This document shows, piece by piece, positions 24,455-31,606 of a DNA stretch of 31,606 nt. The stretch's first letter is position 1, and the number at the start of each line of letters is the position of its first letter. The notes under the pieces are model-generated. The model was not told the origin of the DNA. It saw nothing but the letters and a program-made list of their open reading frames with translations, and made no database searches. The stretch is from the NCBI GenBank assembly GCA_019217005.1, contig JAHBNG010000154.1:1-31606 (forward strand), read 5' to 3'. The position numbers and the translations under genes were made by a program. Origin of the DNA: Chloroflexi bacterium TSY. GTDB taxonomy: Bacteria; Chloroflexota; Anaerolineae; Caldilineales; Caldilineaceae.

Positions 24455-25436
24455 TGCCTTGATTCAACCGGATCCGGGGGTCGAGCAGCGTATAGATCAC
24501 GTCGACAAACAAATTCAAGAGCACAAACAGCAATGCAAAAAAGACAACGGCTGACTGGACCACGGGAATATCTCGCTGATTGATAGAGTTGAAGACCAGT
24601 CGCCCCACACCCGGCCAGGAGAAGACCGTCTCTGTCACCACAACACCGCTGAGCAAAAAGCCAAATTCCAACCCCACGATGGTGATAAAGGGAATCAGTG
24701 CATTGCGAAAAGCATGACGAGTCATGACAATGTATGAACGCAATCCTTTGGCCCTAGCCGTTACCACATAGTCCTGAGAAAGTACTTCGAGCATGGATGA
24801 ACGGATGAGCCGGGCATTGCGTGCCAAGGAAAAGACACCGAGCGTGAGCGCGGGTAGAATAAGATGCCGGATCGCTTCCGGGATATTGGCAAAGGCCAAT
24901 CCAAATTGACCGGCGAGAAATGGCTGAATCACTGGCACATGCCCGGAAATCGGCAACCATTTCAGATTTAGGGCCACAAACAGAATCAGCATGATCCCTA
25001 ACCAGAAGCTGGGCATGGATTGGCCGATCATCGCAAAGAGCATTACGCCGCCATCTAGTGCAGTCCCTCGATTCATTGCTGAGAGAATACCAATCGGAAT
25101 CGCTAGAAAGACAGCGATAAACATGGCAAAGAGGGTCAATTCAATGGTGGCGGGCAACCGTTCCAGGACAAGTTCAAATGCTGGTGTACGTGTGCGTAAC
25201 GAGTTGCCCATATCACCCCGCACTAACCCCCAGATGTAGTTGGCGTACTGTTCATAGAGCGGACGATCAAATCCTAATTTGGCCCGAGTCTCCGCAACCT
25301 CTTCATCTGACGCGCGCTCGCTGACATAGAGATAGGTCGGATCGCCAGCCATGTGCAGGGTCAGAAAAGCCAAAATTGTTACCCCGAAGATGACGATTAT
25401 GGTCTGAAGAAGCCTGCGGATCAGATACGTGCCCAT
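24447..25436 (-). CDS. Peptide/nickel-type ABC transporter permease, DppB-like
   Basis: 329 aa. It begins MGTYLIRRLLQTIIVIFGVT, the standard DppB/OppB first helix, with the periplasmic loop LGFDRPLYEQYANYIWGLVR and GDMGNSL. Six membrane segments. The EAA loop is DYVVTARAKGLRSYIVMTRH followed by AFRNALIP. C-terminus DVIYTLLDPRIRL. Partner of the DppC-like protein, with which it overlaps by 8 bp; 12 bp separate it from the VOC gene upstream. The substrate is defined by the solute-binding protein, which in this strain is interrupted. Confidence 0.93.
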   Translation of the reverse strand: MGTYLIRRLLQTIIVIFGVTILAFLTLHMAGDPTYLYVSERASDEEVAETRAKLGFDRPLYEQYANYIWGLVRGDMGNSLRTRTPAFELVLERLPATIELTLFAMFIAVFLAIPIGILSAMNRGTALDGGVMLFAMIGQSMPSFWLGIMLILFVALNLKWLPISGHVPVIQPFLAGQFGLAFANIPEAIRHLILPALTLGVFSLARNARLIRSSMLEVLSQDYVVTARAKGLRSYIVMTRHAFRNALIPFITIVGLEFGFLLSGVVVTETVFSWPGVGRLVFNSINQRDIPVVQSAVVFFALLFVLLNLFVDVIYTLLDPRIRLNQGNE

Positions 25437-25448
25437 AGACGCAGCGAA

Positions 25449-25859
25449 CTATTCTTGATTCTCTAGTTCTGTATCCCAAAAGCTGGCTTCAATCTTATTG
25501 CCGTCAAGATCGAGGACATAACAACCATAGTATGGCTCACCATATTGGGGGCGAGGCCCAGGTGCGCCAGCGTCGATTCCACCCGCGGTCAATGCCGCGT
25601 CATGGAATGCATCGACAGCCTCTTTCGACGACGCAAAAAAGGCGATGTGCGTACCATTACCTCCCGAAGCCGGATTCCCATCGTTTGGAGTCTGTACCTA
25701 AAACACAGAGACCTGTTTGCCATAGGCGGCCGCACCAGGGAAATCCATGAGGCGTTTACAACCAATCGTTGCCAATACTGCGTCATAAAATGCGACTGCA
25801 CGTTCGTAATCGTTTGTCCCGACCGAAATGTGCGAGATGACGCTTAGATCGTCTTCCAT
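25449..25859 (-). pseudogene. VOC/glyoxalase-like protein with an in-frame TAG
   Basis: The minus frame from ATG 25859 reads VISHISVGTNDYERAVAFYD, AVLATIGCKRLMDFPGA, YGKQVSVF, TAG, VQTPNDGNPASGGNGTHIAF, YYGCYVLDLDGNKIEASF. This is a complete VOC domain of 137 codons with the stop at codon 54 (25700-25698). Related proteins have Trp here (FWVQTP), so a TGG-to-TAG change explains it. All other codons are intact, so the event is recent. The gene lies between the solute-binding protein and DppB, 12 bp before the latter; an early stop could reduce translation of the permease genes. Confidence 0.82.
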
Positions 25860-25885
25860 ATTTCTGAACCTTATAGAGACGCCAC

Positions 25886-25941
25886 TTAAACTTCGGACAA
25901 TGAAGCCGTTTTCTTTCGAGAGACAATTGTCCGAAGTTTAA
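25886..25941. terminator. Long stem-loop between solute-binding protein and VOC genes
   Basis: TTAAACTTCGGACAAT (25886-25901) and its exact complement (25926-25941) form a 16-bp stem with a 24-nt loop, extended by GCCAC/GTGGC outside. It lies ~80 bp after the stop of the solute-binding gene (minus strand). Such intercistronic stems often stabilise the upstream mRNA or partly terminate it, giving more binding protein than permease. A small mobile hairpin is the alternative. Confidence 0.5.
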
Positions 25942-26022
25942 ATGATGTGGCTATTAGCGAAATGAGGGGATGACAAAATGATTAAGAAGAGGTTCATCCC
26001 TTCATCTCCATCGTTCGGGCAT

Positions 26023-27868
26023 CTATTTCAGTTTAGCGCCATACACAATAATCTGCTCATCACGCCGAGGTTCCCAATCAAGCACATTGGCAACGCCATA
26101 GAAATCAGGCTGGAAGTAAAGGAAGAGCCAAGGCGGATCGTTGTACATAATTGCGAGCATCTCATTGGTCACTTTACGCTCTTCATCAGGATCGAAGATG
26201 GTGGCGAGACTGTCCCATTTTTCGAACCAGTCAGGATTTTGCCACTCGGTGTAGTTGGTGGCACCTGTTGGCTCAGAAAGATCGGCCATGTCGTAGACTC
26301 AGTAGATCCAAATTTGGCGTTTTTGGCTATTTTCAGTCGAGATTGCAGGGATTTTGGAGTCATTTATTCAGATTTCGGTTACAGAAAACAACCTATTTCA
26401 TATCTGAAAATCGCCCAAATCTAACGCAAAAACTAGATATCGACCAGCAAATTTGTATTTATGTCAACTGTTTAGCCAGAATTCTCTCTCAAAACCTGAA
26501 ATTTGGATCTACTGAGACTGCGCTCCAAGTTGAACCACCTGTACCCACGAAGTAGAGCGGTCCTACATCGTGTTGGCGGAGCGCAGGTATGAATTCAGAG
26601 CTCCAGTCAAGAATCTGAACATCGGTCTGCACACCGACATCGGTGAGATACTGACCAATGGCCTGGACCACAGCAACATCATTCAGATAGCGTCCGCGAC
26701 CCGCTTGGAAAACGATTTCAAAGCGTACACCGTCGTCACCACGTGGATAGCCAGCTGCATCAAGAAGCTCTTCTGCTTTCGCTGGGTCAAAGGGATATGG
26801 TTCCAGATCTGGGTTGTCGTTTGGCTTGTTCACCATGCTCGAAGCCCGCTCACACTCGAACGCCAGGAGCGTTTGGCAGATAGTTGGGACATCAACAGCA
26901 TATTGGAGGGCAACACGTACGTCTGTCTTCTTAATTGCTTGACCACCCTCCGTATCATCAAAGATGTCGCGTTGATTAAAGCCTACATACATGCGACGAG
27001 TCCCGGCCACGCCCTGCACTGTTGCTGTATCAGATGCATTGACCGTTGCGTGCTGATCGGGCGGCACGTTGGTAATGACATGGACATTGCCAGCAATCAG
27101 CTCAGCCGAGCGAGTCGATGCTTCTGGAATCACGCGCCATTCAATCTCATCAAAAAATGCTTCACGAAGCGTGTAGTCGGGCACTTTCGCCAACAATGTA
27201 TAATCGTCCTTGACCCATTCGACAAAGCTGTAAGGACCTGAGCCGATGGGGTTGGCTGCGGCCTCTTCCAGGCTCATGGCCTCATACGAATCTTTGCAGT
27301 GGATATAGACTTCGGAGATTAGCCCCAATGCCGGAGAGGTGTATCGATTCATGACAATCGTCACTTCTAGCTCACTGTCCGCACGGGCATCAACATAGCC
27401 CAGGGCATCTAGAACAAACCCAGCCGTATTCCCCGTGAAGCCATTTTCGTCATCCGCCGCACGCTGGAATGTATACGCAACATCCTCAGCCGTCAGCGGT
27501 TCACCATCGTGGCAAGTCAACCCTTCCTTTAGCGTAAACGTCATCTCAGTGCCATCTTCAGAGAGGGTAAATGCGTCAGCAAGATATGGGACCAATTCGC
27601 CTGTTTCGGCGATCTCAAAAACTGTGGCGTAGAGGTGCCCAAAGATATTGGCCTCCGCACGGGAATTGACTTCCGATGGTTCAAGCCCATCGAGATCGAC
27701 TGTCTGGGCAACAACGAGCCGGGTTGTTTCATTGCTATCAGAAGTTGATGCATCGGAAGCAACCCCATCACCACTTGTTGCCGGGGCGACGGGTGCAGCA
27801 CAGGCAGCGAGCAAGAGACCGAGAAGCACCAGAAGACAAATTAGGAAGGGTTGTTTGAGCTTTCTCAT
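26023..27868 (-). pseudogene. Peptide-type ABC transporter solute-binding lipoprotein, interrupted by MITE-A copy 3
   Basis: Start taken at ATG 27868 (MRKLKQPFLICLLVLLGLLL), with GAGGAG upstream; an in-frame ATG at 27877 lies too close to it. Lipobox LLAACAAP gives a lipid-anchored protein. SBP_bac_5 landmarks follow: GLEPSEVNSRAEANIFGHLY, FTLKEGLTCHDGEPLTAEDV, NPIGSGPYSFVEWVKDDY, VALQYAVDVPTICQ, DPAKAEELLDAAGYP. At GGSTWSAV the frame enters the MITE and stops (VSVDPNFRF). The rest (YDMADLSEPTGATNYTEW, MLAIMYNDPPWLFLYFQP) lies beyond it. Deleting 220 bp restores an open frame of 541-544 residues, the normal family length. The truncated product lacks its last ~90 residues, which in this family form part of lobe I, so transport is probably lost or impaired. 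Confidence 0.92.
26300..26514 (-). mobile_element. MITE-A copy 3 (215 bp), inside the solute-binding protein gene
   Basis: Reverse orientation relative to copies 1 and 2, same 215-bp length and ends. Target duplication AGACT at 26295-26299 and 26515-26519. Two substitutions relative to copies 1 and 2 by eye (one near the GATATCGACC stretch, one near GGCTATTTTCAG). With AGCCT and AGCCT at the other sites the targets follow AGNCT. Confidence 0.94.
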
Positions 27869-27906
27869 AGAATCCATTCTCCTCGATGTGATAGGTTTTA
27901 GAGTTT

Positions 27907-27974
27907 ATCCGAAAAGATTAGCGATAATACCCTATTGCCCAAGAAACAGTCGGGTTTACAACCGCTTTTCGGAT
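27907..27974 (-). promoter_or_regulatory. Stem-loop in the leader of the solute-binding protein gene
   Basis: ATCCGAAAAG (27907-27916) and CTTTTCGGAT (27965-27974) are perfect complements, closing a 48-nt loop about 40 nt upstream of the start codon. A leader RNA structure or a protein-binding dyad is possible. It matches no riboswitch I know. Confidence 0.35.
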
Positions 27975-28072
27975 GATTTCTTAAAATACAGCTGGGACCT
28001 GTTGACATTTGTCCACGAATTGGGTACGTAGGACCACAATCTCTTCAGAGAAATCATCGGGCAAACCGATTA

Positions 28073-28175
28073 AGGCCATTCCAGAAAAACAATTACCCAT
28101 GAAGACAAGCGCTGTAGCCTGGAATGGCTTTGGCTTTTCCTATCGAATTGGGTATTTTATTTTTTGGAAAAGCCT
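28073..28175. repeat. Nested-hairpin repeat, copy B
   Basis: Same unit as copy A in reverse orientation (103 bp): AGGCCATTCC at the left, GGAAAAGCCT at the right, with inner GGAATGGC and GGCTTTTCC. Differences from A are concentrated in the loop between the second hairpin's arms. It is flanked at a distance by inverted TGTTGACATTT (28000-28010) and AAATGTCAACA (28198-28208). Confidence 0.75.
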
Positions 28176-28272
28176 AACACTCGGAAAAAGCACGCTAAAT
28201 GTCAACAAAACTAAGTACGGAAAAGACGGGTTAGAGGGGGGATGAGTGATAAAATTCACCAATTTGCAATCT

Positions 28273-28293
28273 AACTGTCAACTGTTAACAGTT
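28273..28293. promoter_or_regulatory. Palindromic operator, site 1
   Basis: AACTGTCAAC, one central base, GTTAACAGTT: a 10-1-10 dyad with one mismatch, the same motif as site 2 at 28509-28529. It lies in the divergent region between the minus-strand transport/catabolic cluster and the plus-strand hydrolases. Spacing and symmetry suit a GntR- or similar dimeric repressor; no regulator gene is adjacent. Confidence 0.6.
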
Positions 28294-28410
28294 TGCAATT
28301 TTCGATTACAATAATAGCATAGATTGCATACACTGTCAATTACGGTGGTATCCCAAATTATGTGTAAATTCACATTCTCTTTGAGAAACCAAGCGGTTTA
28401 TACACAATTT

Positions 28411-28422
28411 GTGGTATACCAC
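28411..28422. promoter_or_regulatory. GTGGTATACCAC perfect palindrome
   Basis: A 12-bp perfect dyad, of the T-GGT-AT-ACC-A type bound by many FadR/GntR regulators. A half copy GGTGGTATCCCA lies at 28345-28356. Probably a second regulator's site in the divergent promoter region. Confidence 0.45.
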
Positions 28423-28502
28423 TCAATTTCTGTATAAACTGTTCTTGTTCCACCGGTAAGCGTTGTGCAAATTCTACATGGAACGAACAACATAAGTGTG
28501 GT

Positions 28503-28535
28503 ACAATTAACTGTCAACAGTTGACAGTTAATTGT
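28503..28535. promoter_or_regulatory. 33-bp perfect palindrome, operator site 2, overlapping a -35 box
   Basis: ACAATTAACTGTCAAC (28503-28518), one central A, and its exact complement (28520-28535). The core repeats site 1. TTGACA at 28521-28526 could serve as a -35 for the hydrolase gene, with TAGTAT (28542-28547) at a short 15-bp spacing as the -10, so a bound protein would block it. Confidence 0.65.
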
Positions 28536-28685
28536 TGATTCTAGTATCCTCTTTGCATAACATCCGAGTTATTCCGTTAGCATAGATTCGTCATGGTGCC
28601 AGTATCTCCGCCTGATCGTGTCACTTTGCGGCTCTTGTTCTCCCCCCCATTTGCAAGCTGATACCTGGTCGAGCAAGATGATTCC

Positions 28686-30131
28686 ATGCAAGCAGCGGCT
28701 CGCCATTCCTTTCAGCAAACGTTTATGAATCCGCAAACTTCGGTGATAGAGCCCAATTGTACGGCCTTGATCGTGGTCGACATGCAATATTTTGATGCGC
28801 ACCCAGAGTGGGGTGAAGGGCGCACTGCATTGGAGCTAGGAGTAGCCGATGCCTTCACACCATACTTTGCTCAGATCGAGACAATTATTCCGCGTATTCA
28901 ATCTTTATTATCTCTCTTTCGGGAGAAACAAATGGAAGTCATCCACATCCGGGTGGCTGAGCAGACGAAGGATTCCCGAGATGTTGGTTGGAAACAGTTG
29001 GCCCGTGGTCTGGTTGTGCCGTGTGATAGCAAAGAGGCGGAACCACTAACGGAAGTTGCTCCTATCGATGATGAACTGGTGATCAGCAAATCTTCTTCTG
29101 GTGTTTTTGCAACAACGAACCTAGATCGCTTGCTCCGCAACCTGGGCATCCAAACCTTAGTCTTTACGGGAACGGCTACGGGCGGCTGCATCGAGAGTGC
29201 CGTCCGCGATGCCGTTGACTTAGGCTACAATGTGCTGATTGCAATTGATGCTTGTGCCGACTCTACACCTGCTAGTCATGAGCAGGCATTGCAGCGCATG
29301 AAAGGAGGGCTTGTTCACCTGCTGACGACGACTCAATTAAAGGAAAAGTTCCGGGTATTGGAGAATGGAAGCCGTCAATATCGGAGCGGGCTAGAACGAG
29401 TGAAAAAGTATCGCCCTAAGCCACTTACAGAGTCTCCAGGGCCAGATGTCAATCCATATTCACTTATCTTTCCACCGCCAATTCAGCTACCTCTTTCCGC
29501 AGAGAATTGCGCGTTCGTGATGGTCGATGCTCAACGTTTTGCCTGCGACCCAACTTTTGGTTTGGGTAAAAGCCCGGTGCAAACCAGCGCTGACTCTGAG
29601 CGTATTGCCTACTACAAACGGGCGCAGAGGGCACTCTCGAATATGGCGACGCTGCTTGATGCATGTCGCCATTTGCATCTAACTGTTATTCACGTGCGCA
29701 CCGCCGCACAAATGAGCGACGGGCGCGATTTGAGTCGGCATTTGCGGGTGCTAGAGATCTGCCCTGTCCAAGGCACTGCCGAAGCAGACTGTATGCCTCT
29801 GGTGCAACCGGCGGCAGATGAAGTTGTACTCAACAAACCAGGATTAGGTATCTTTACCGGAACTGGCTTAGATGAACTGCTGCGCAATCTGGCCATTGAC
29901 TGTCTGATTCTTGTTGGCATCTCTTTTGCAGGCGGACTGGAAGGGTCAATTCGCAGTGCGAGCGATCGAGGTTACGGCGTCGTTCTCGCGCCGGATGCCT
30001 GTGCCACGTATCATCAATCGCTTCAAGAAAAATTGTCAGGTATAGAAAGCGGCATCATCAACGTACGCAAAACCTCGGTTATCAACGCGCAGTTGCGCGA
30101 GTTAGGCCATTCTTGGGAAGAAAATCCCTAG
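28686..30131 (+). CDS. Tandem isochorismatase-fold cysteine hydrolase, second domain lacking the nucleophile
   Basis: 481 aa in two cysteine-hydrolase modules. Module 1 has the full triad: Asp32 (VVDMQYFD), Lys135 (VISKSSSGVF), Cys168 (TGTATGGCIESAVRDA). Module 2 repeats the layout (MVDAQRF with Asp281, LNKPGLGIF with Lys384), but Gly417 in VGISFAGGLEGSIRSA replaces the cysteine, so it should be inactive and perhaps structural. The family hydrolyses amide bonds of carbamoyl or acyl amides such as N-carbamoylsarcosine, ureidoacrylate and biuret. It is divergent from the cyclic amidohydrolase cluster and could act on a ring-opened ureide. A downstream ATG at 28725 is an alternative start; no strong ribosome binding site supports either. 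Confidence 0.85.
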   Translation: MQAAARHSFQQTFMNPQTSVIEPNCTALIVVDMQYFDAHPEWGEGRTALELGVADAFTPYFAQIETIIPRIQSLLSLFREKQMEVIHIRVAEQTKDSRDVGWKQLARGLVVPCDSKEAEPLTEVAPIDDELVISKSSSGVFATTNLDRLLRNLGIQTLVFTGTATGGCIESAVRDAVDLGYNVLIAIDACADSTPASHEQALQRMKGGLVHLLTTTQLKEKFRVLENGSRQYRSGLERVKKYRPKPLTESPGPDVNPYSLIFPPPIQLPLSAENCAFVMVDAQRFACDPTFGLGKSPVQTSADSERIAYYKRAQRALSNMATLLDACRHLHLTVIHVRTAAQMSDGRDLSRHLRVLEICPVQGTAEADCMPLVQPAADEVVLNKPGLGIFTGTGLDELLRNLAIDCLILVGISFAGGLEGSIRSASDRGYGVVLAPDACATYHQSLQEKLSGIESGIINVRKTSVINAQLRELGHSWEENP

Positions 30132-30134
30132 TTT

Positions 30135-30206
30135 GCCAAGTCCATTCTCTGGAATGGCTTGCGCTTTTCCAGATCAAATTAGGGATTTCAATTGTTGGAA
30201 AAGCCT
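30135..30206. repeat. Nested-hairpin repeat, copy C (short)
   Basis: 72 bp directly after the hydrolase stop: CCATTC...GGAATGG hairpin, then GCTTTTCC...GGAAAAGC. Related to copies A and B but with shorter loops. The position suggests it also ends the upstream transcript. Confidence 0.6.
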
Positions 30207-30265
30207 TATACTTGACTCGCGCATAGATGGCAATCAAGAGTATAGCCAATCAACAGGATAGATAG

Positions 30266-31531
30266 ATGCTCATTAAAGCTGACACCGTTATCACCTGTGG
30301 CGAAAACCAGACAGTGCTCCAAAATCAGGGGATCCTCATAGAAGAGGGGATGATTCGAGCCATCGATGCTTGGGATCATTTCTCACCACAGCCAAATACA
30401 GACTTTCTTGATGCCAGCACCCAAACCGTTATGCCTGGTCTGATTGATGCCCATACGCATGTGGTTCACAGTGGAAATCCAGACGAAAACTGGCAGACGC
30501 TTGCCCTCACCGAGCTCACTGCAACTTCAGCCTTAAAAGCGGCTCGCAACGCCCAGCGTCATTTGGAGATGGGTGTCACCACCATTCGTGATGTGGGTGC
30601 TTGGGAGTGGGTGGATATTGCCTTGCGTGATGCCATCAACGCTGGTTGGCAGAGTGGGCCACGCATGTTGGTTGCCGGTCATGGCATTACCTCACCTGGT
30701 GGACACATGGATGCCCGTAAGTTTGCCCGACCAGGGATTCCCGAGAGTGTGCTGGCGACGATGGGCGCCGTGGCTGATGGTCCGGACGCTGCCCGCCGCG
30801 CCGCCTGGGAACAGCTTATGCGCGGAGCCGATCTGCTCAAATTGAACGCCACACTCAGCGAATATGTGCGGGCCAGCGGTGGTCAGTGTAGCCCCGAAAT
30901 GACAGAAGAGACCATGCAGGCGATCTGCACCATTGCCCACGATACGGGGCGCAAGGTAGCGGCGCACTGTCATGGAGGTCCAGGCGTAACGGCCGCGTTA
31001 AATGCGGGAGTTGATACCTTTGAGCATGGACGCTTTCTCTCCGACGAGCAGATGGAACGCATGGCGGCAGAAGATCGCTTTCTCGTGCCTACGCTAAGCC
31101 CAGAAGCTCGTCGTGTTGAGGCAAACGATCCGCCATCGGATCCAGCCACACGACGCTGGTATGCCATGGCGACAGAGGCGATGTATAATACGGTGGCGCG
31201 CGCCCATGAACATGGCGTGCCAGTTGTGGCGGGCAGTGATGCCGGAATGCCCTATGTTGTTCATGGAGGCATTGGCTTTGAGATGGCCCATTTGTCCGAG
31301 GCCGGTCTTTCGAATGAGGCTGTGCTGGCATCAGCGACGCGTGTCGCGGCCCAAGCGTTGGGCATTGGTGACGAGGTCGGTCAAATTCGCGCTGGTTATA
31401 GCGCTGATCTGTTGATTGTAGATGGAGATCCGACTCAGTATCTTGGGATGCTAGAAGAACGTGACCGGATTCTTGTTGTTGTGCAAAGTGGCCGAATTCG
31501 TATTGATCGTCGCGTTGAGTGTAAGAATTAG
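30266..31531 (+). CDS. Metal-dependent amidohydrolase (imidazolonepropionase / Xaa-Pro dipeptidase-like)
   Basis: 421 aa. The amidohydrolase site is complete: DAHTHVV (His63, His65), Lys192 in LLKLNAT, His234 and His236 in AAHCHGG, His254 in TFEHGRF, Asp325 in VAGSDAGMPY. The C-terminal GQIRAGYSADLLIVDGDP closes the beta-sandwich. Sequence order matches the broad imidazolonepropionase-like / prolidase group (Sgx9260, PTE-like), which cleaves cyclic imides, N-acyl amino acids or dipeptides. It starts 134 bp after the tandem hydrolase, with repeat copy C between, and probably belongs to the same pathway. The start ATG has only a weak purine stretch upstream. Confidence 0.88.
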   Translation: MLIKADTVITCGENQTVLQNQGILIEEGMIRAIDAWDHFSPQPNTDFLDASTQTVMPGLIDAHTHVVHSGNPDENWQTLALTELTATSALKAARNAQRHLEMGVTTIRDVGAWEWVDIALRDAINAGWQSGPRMLVAGHGITSPGGHMDARKFARPGIPESVLATMGAVADGPDAARRAAWEQLMRGADLLKLNATLSEYVRASGGQCSPEMTEETMQAICTIAHDTGRKVAAHCHGGPGVTAALNAGVDTFEHGRFLSDEQMERMAAEDRFLVPTLSPEARRVEANDPPSDPATRRWYAMATEAMYNTVARAHEHGVPVVAGSDAGMPYVVHGGIGFEMAHLSEAGLSNEAVLASATRVAAQALGIGDEVGQIRAGYSADLLIVDGDPTQYLGMLEERDRILVVVQSGRIRIDRRVECKN

Positions 31532-31606
31532 GAGTTGTTGACATTTGACAGCTCTCTCGAGAGAAAATATCGCTCAACGCGACCAACTCTCTGAGGGCGC
31601 ACTCTA

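Noticed and set aside
11536..25700. TAG recoding (pyrrolysine or suppressor) as explanation of the two in-frame TAG codons
   Set aside because: TAG ends several intact genes here (438, 1254, 2571, 30131), and neither affected family is known for recoding. Nonsense mutation is simpler.
1..31606. CRISPR arrays, tRNA or rRNA genes
   Set aside because: No regularly spaced direct repeats, no cloverleaf with CCA-type acceptor and no conserved rRNA stretch was seen on either strand by eye.

Overview
The window looks like a transposon-rich accessory stretch of a mesophilic Chloroflexota chromosome (Anaerolineae/Caldilineae type). This is inferred from the two MalT-like LuxR regulators, the family of ~90-aa proteins that follows them, the AAA/PD-(D/E)XK ATPase and the general style of the genes. 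No rRNA or tRNA gene was seen, so the taxonomic call is only moderate.

Left part (1-15.5 kb): the 3' end of a LuxR regulator, a small paralogous protein and a secreted alpha/beta-hydrolase lipoprotein; then an ECF sigma factor and its membrane partner, each broken by a different small transposon; a degenerate IS110 element with a structured upstream region that may encode a bridge RNA; a TetR-controlled operon (DUF4386 membrane protein + TetR) with a consensus promoter and two operators; an MDR oxidoreductase; a full-length MalT-like regulator split by an amber codon, followed by a second copy of the small protein; a 1.5-kb DDE insertion sequence inserted into the 3' end of that small gene; and a serine beta-lactamase homologue lacking its catalytic SxxK region.

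Right part (15.5-31.6 kb): a long minus-strand gene run, apparently an operon, reading from ~27.9 kb down to 15.6 kb: peptide-type solute-binding lipoprotein, VOC protein, DppB- and DppC-like permeases, AAA/PD-(D/E)XK protein, two tandem DUF4438 proteins, SDR oxidoreductase, a small membrane peptide, a double-VOC protein and an allantoinase/dihydroorotase-type cyclic amidohydrolase. Divergent from it are a tandem isochorismatase-fold hydrolase and a second metal-dependent amidohydrolase. Together these suggest import and hydrolysis of a cyclic amide or ureide-like compound. The ~800-bp divergent region holds two copies of a strong palindromic operator.

The dominant theme is gene interruption by mobile DNA that can be undone precisely on paper. 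Three 215-bp copies of one miniature element, a 269-bp ISL3-like miniature element, a 154-bp miniature element and a 1036-bp IS1595 copy all have clean target-site duplications. Removing each of the five that lie inside genes, with one duplication, restores an uninterrupted reading frame (sigma factor, its partner, SDR twice, solute-binding protein). Two other genes carry single in-frame TAG codons. The three transposase genes show one-base losses at short homopolymers only, which could be decay or an assembly-polishing artefact in repeats.
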